The notes under the pieces are model-generated. The model was not told the origin of the DNA. It worked only from the letters and a program-made list of their open reading frames with translations, and did not search any database. From assembly GCA_026996635.1 (NCBI GenBank), contig JALWKH010000069.1, positions 1 through 7,359 on the forward strand: 7,359 nucleotides of DNA. The letters run 5' to 3'. Positions 4,748 through 7,359 of this stretch are shown piece after piece (position 1 is the first letter of the stretch; each line of letters opens with the position of its first letter). The position numbers were made by a program, and so were the translations under genes. The stretch comes from Bacteroidales bacterium. Its GTDB lineage: Bacteria; Bacteroidota; Bacteroidia; Bacteroidales; JALTDM01.

Positions 4748-7359
4748 TTATAAATTTATCCCTACGACAATAATATCGTCAATTTGCTTACTGTTGCCTT
4801 TCCAAGCTTCAAATTCTTCTTCAATAATTTTCTTTTGTTCTTCTACGGGTAAATCTTTTACTCTTTCCAATAAAGCAACAAAGTTCTTAACTCCGAACTT
4901 TTTATGGCTTTCTCCACCGAATTGGTCAAAATAACCGTCTGATGAAAAATACAATTTAAGTTGTTCCTTGTATGTCAACTCAATTAAGTTAAATGCAATA
5001 TCATTATCCCTTGCCAGCGGGTCTCCAATAGAAAATAAATCACCGTTGATTAAATGAAACTCGGAGTCTGTAAACACAAATGCATATTCACCTGCAGAAG
5101 CCAATTGCAATTTTCTGGATTTTGTATTTAACCGTGTAACAACTATATCCATTCCGTCAAAAGTCAAAGATAATTCTTCATCACGGTGCAAAGCATCTTT
5201 TACTCCTTTGTGTAGTTCCCTTAATACCTTATCCGGTGAATATATTTTATGAACTTTAATTATTTCATTAAGCAAAGTATTTCCAATCATACTCATAAAT
5301 GCTCCGGGTACTCCGTGTCCCGTACAATCTGCCACTGCAATTATATATTCGTCATCGGATATTTTGTGAAACCACAGAAAATCACCACTCACTATGTCGC
5401 GAGGCTTGAAAATCATAAATGATTTTTCGAAAACTTTCCTTAATTGCTTTTCGTTGGGGACAACAGCATCTTGGATTTTTTTTGCATACTCTATACTGTT
5501 TCTAATAAGATTGTGTTGTTCTCGTATCTTTTTAGTTCGTTCTTTCACTAACCATTCAAGTTTTTCATTATCAGCTTTCAGTTTCATAGAATACAACCTG
5601 GCAACAATAATTATAATGATTATGAATAATATAACATAAATCATATAAGCCCACCAAGTCATATACCAAGGCGGTAAAACGGTAAACCTAAAAGTTGCTT
5701 CTTTGCTTTCGTCTTTATAAACATTAACTGCTTTTACTCTAAAAGTATAATCGCCGGGTGGTAAGTTTGTATATTTAGTAAAATTTGTCGGTGTTAAAGC
5801 ACTCCACTTCTTGTCAAAACCTTCCAGATAATATTTAAATCGTATTTTACCATATGGGGAATAAAACGGCGCAGAAAAATAAAAAGTCACTCCATTATAC
5901 TCATACGGCAATACTAATTTCGGATTTATATTATTAAGTGCAGCAATGGAATCATTTGAAAGCACCACATAATCAATCAAAGTTTTAAATGTTTTGCCTT
6001 TAAAAGAATAATCCGGTCTTATATTAAAAATATAATCAGTTGTTGTACCCCAATATAAGTTTGTCTTTTTATCATAATTTAATGATGTTAATCCTGACCT
6101 CTTCATAGTCCTGAAAGGGTACGAATCAATATAAATAGTATCATTTTTTATTTTAACATTTGTTAAATTATAATTACATCTTAAAATCATCAGAGAATCT
6201 TCATACAATTGATAATTTACATTATATCCAGGCAAATCATTTGCTGTGGAATTGTTCAAAAACTTTACATAATAATGCCACTTTATTAATGTATCGTTTT
6301 TCACATCCAAGTAGAGTGTTTGTGTTGTATCATTCCCTCCGTAAACAAAAGAAAATAACGTATCTTTATAACGAAATAGCACAGGAATATTTCGGTTTTC
6401 GTACCCCTCAAAATTTATTTCAGTTAAAGTAAAATCATTCAATAAAGTATCTTTGAATTTCAAATGGTATAAAACACTATTTAATGTGCTTACAAAAATA
6501 TTTTTCTTATCATATTCATACACATACCGGCACTGGGTATTAACTCTCATTTTATCATTTATCAAAACCCAAGAACCACTTTTATATTTAAAAATATCAA
6601 GTCCCAAAGCATTAGTAACATAAACAACATTATTGTGGAAAGCAGAATTTAACAAAACTGATGCATAAAAGCTTTGTTTCAGAATCTTGTGCTCATTATC
6701 TTGAATAATCGATAAATTATTTGATGCCGTAAGAAATATATCTCCATTTGGTGCTTTCATTATATCCAAATAAGAATCCTTTATAACAGGATTGCCGGGA
6801 AACGGATATAAATTCAAAAAATTATTACTCCTATTGGGGAATTTATCTAACCCAAATTCATACAAACCGCCAAGTGTTACAACATAAAATACACTATCTT
6901 TAATCACACTCCCGACAGGAATATATTTAATCCCGTTTGCATCTAAATTGACATAACTGACTCCATCATAGTCATACAGAATTGAAAAACCATTATTTGT
7001 TGAAATAAAAATATTACCCGATTTGTCTTCCAATATATCATACACTTCATCATCCGGAAGCCCATTCTCATAGTTAAAAATAAAATCCAAACTAAAATCA
7101 GGTTTCAACATTACAAAACCTCCACCACTTGTCCCTACTCCTATTTCACCATTTCTAAATATTTTTATTGTTTTAGGGGTATAGTTCTCAAAATATTTAT
7201 CTGCAAAAGTGTTTACTTTACTTATTTTTCCGGTTTTAAAATTCCATTTATAAATACTTCCCACAGGCAAGTTAGCAGTAAACAATGCTATAGAATCATT
7301 CAATTTGGTTAATCCGAAAATCCTACCCTCTGAAAACATTGAAGTTTCTTTTACAAGTT
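4748..7359 (-). CDS. Propeller/Y_Y_Y sensor with SpoIIE-type serine phosphatase output, 5' end cut by window edge
   Basis: The frame is open to the right edge, six codons beyond the first internal ATG at 7339, so the true start and signal peptide lie outside. Residues below count from that ATG (863 residues). About 1-450 form beta-propeller blades of the two-component-regulator type, clearest at 94-122 (LPDDEVYDILEDKSGNIFIS followed by TNNGFSIL) and 58-78. A Y_Y_Y domain (about 482-556: RFKYYLEGFDKKWS, then LPPGDYTFRVKAVN) precedes one transmembrane helix (about 561-581) followed by basic residues, so the sensor is periplasmic. A short coiled coil and the SIEYAKKIQDAVVP linker (615-628) lead to a PPM/SpoIIE phosphatase with DIVSGDF (648-654), ADCTGHGVPGAFMS (670-683), SDGYFDQFGG (800-809) and IDDI (853-856), so the metal-binding aspartates are present. 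Such proteins likely dephosphorylate an anti-sigma-factor antagonist in response to an external signal. No STAS protein, kinase or sigma factor is visible here. The propeller part is AT-richer than the phosphatase part. Confidence 0.9.
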   Translation of the reverse strand, partial: LVKETSMFSEGRIFGLTKLNDSIALFTANLPVGSIYKWNFKTGKISKVNTFADKYFENYTPKTIKIFRNGEIGVGTSGGGFVMLKPDFSLDFIFNYENGLPDDEVYDILEDKSGNIFISTNNGFSILYDYDGVSYVNLDANGIKYIPVGSVIKDSVFYVVTLGGLYEFGLDKFPNRSNNFLNLYPFPGNPVIKDSYLDIMKAPNGDIFLTASNNLSIIQDNEHKILKQSFYASVLLNSAFHNNVVYVTNALGLDIFKYKSGSWVLINDKMRVNTQCRYVYEYDKKNIFVSTLNSVLYHLKFKDTLLNDFTLTEINFEGYENRNIPVLFRYKDTLFSFVYGGNDTTQTLYLDVKNDTLIKWHYYVKFLNNSTANDLPGYNVNYQLYEDSLMILRCNYNLTNVKIKNDTIYIDSYPFRTMKRSGLTSLNYDKKTNLYWGTTTDYIFNIRPDYSFKGKTFKTLIDYVVLSNDSIAALNNINPKLVLPYEYNGVTFYFSAPFYSPYGKIRFKYYLEGFDKKWSALTPTNFTKYTNLPPGDYTFRVKAVNVYKDESKEATFRFTVLPPWYMTWWAYMIYVILFIIIIIIVARLYSMKLKADNEKLEWLVKERTKKIREQHNLIRNSIEYAKKIQDAVVPNEKQLRKVFEKSFMIFKPRDIVSGDFLWFHKISDDEYIIAVADCTGHGVPGAFMSMIGNTLLNEIIKVHKIYSPDKVLRELHKGVKDALHRDEELSLTFDGMDIVVTRLNTKSRKLQLASAGEYAFVFTDSEFHLINGDLFSIGDPLARDNDIAFNLIELTYKEQLKLYFSSDGYFDQFGGESHKKFGVKNFVALLERVKDLPVEEQKKIIEEEFEAWKGNSKQIDDIIVVGINL

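Noticed and set aside
5394..6432. Two plus-strand frames of 81 and 90 codons within the sensor gene
   Set aside because: They are antisense to recognisable phosphatase, membrane and propeller sequence, with no supporting motif.
4747..7359. Histidine kinase or AraC-type hybrid output after the Y_Y_Y domain
   Set aside because: Sequence after the membrane helix has no H-box, ATP-binding N/G boxes or helix-turn-helix; it carries SpoIIE phosphatase motifs instead.
1..7359. CRISPR array, tRNA/rRNA, insertion sequence, phage or defence genes
   Set aside because: No spaced direct repeats, cloverleaf-like or rRNA-like stretches, transposase or integrase motifs, or terminal inverted repeats were seen. 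The window is almost fully occupied by five ordinary genes.

Overview
The window looks like a chromosomal segment of a Bacteroidota bacterium. The evidence is a GldH-type gliding lipoprotein, a RicT/PSP1 protein of the Bacteroidota form, a propeller/Y_Y_Y sensor fused to a SpoIIE phosphatase, no visible Shine-Dalgarno sequences, and a TAnnTTTG-type -7 element. I cannot place it below phylum with confidence. All five supported genes lie on the minus strand, so transcription runs from high to low coordinates.

From right to left in transcription order: (1) 7359-4748 holds a large membrane sensor whose 5' end lies outside the window. It has a periplasmic beta-propeller, a Y_Y_Y domain, one transmembrane helix, a short coiled coil and a cytoplasmic SpoIIE/PPM phosphatase with its metal-binding aspartates intact. 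(2) 4747-4620 is a 128-bp gap with a weak hairpin, a candidate Bacteroidota promoter and a small AT-rich dyad. (3) 4619-355 is a tight three-gene set: ricT (PSP1 domain), gldH (gliding lipoprotein, GTG start overlapping the ricT stop) and mutS (9 bp after gldH). It is very probably one operon driven from the 4620-4747 gap. (4) After a 48-bp gap, 306-1 holds the start of an unrecognised, very AT-rich lipoprotein gene that leaves the window on the left.

Functionally the window mixes housekeeping and lineage-specific genes: DNA mismatch repair (MutS), a probable Fe-S/RNA-processing-related protein (RicT), a gliding/type IX-secretion-associated lipoprotein (GldH) and an environmental sensor that probably signals through serine/threonine dephosphorylation. 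I see no RNA genes, CRISPR arrays, insertion sequences, integrases or attachment sites, and no convincing new multi-gene system. The points most worth a second look are the cysteine-rich RicT with its slippage-prone poly-A tail next to the coupled gldH start, the gldH-mutS linkage, and the sensor phosphatase without a visible partner.
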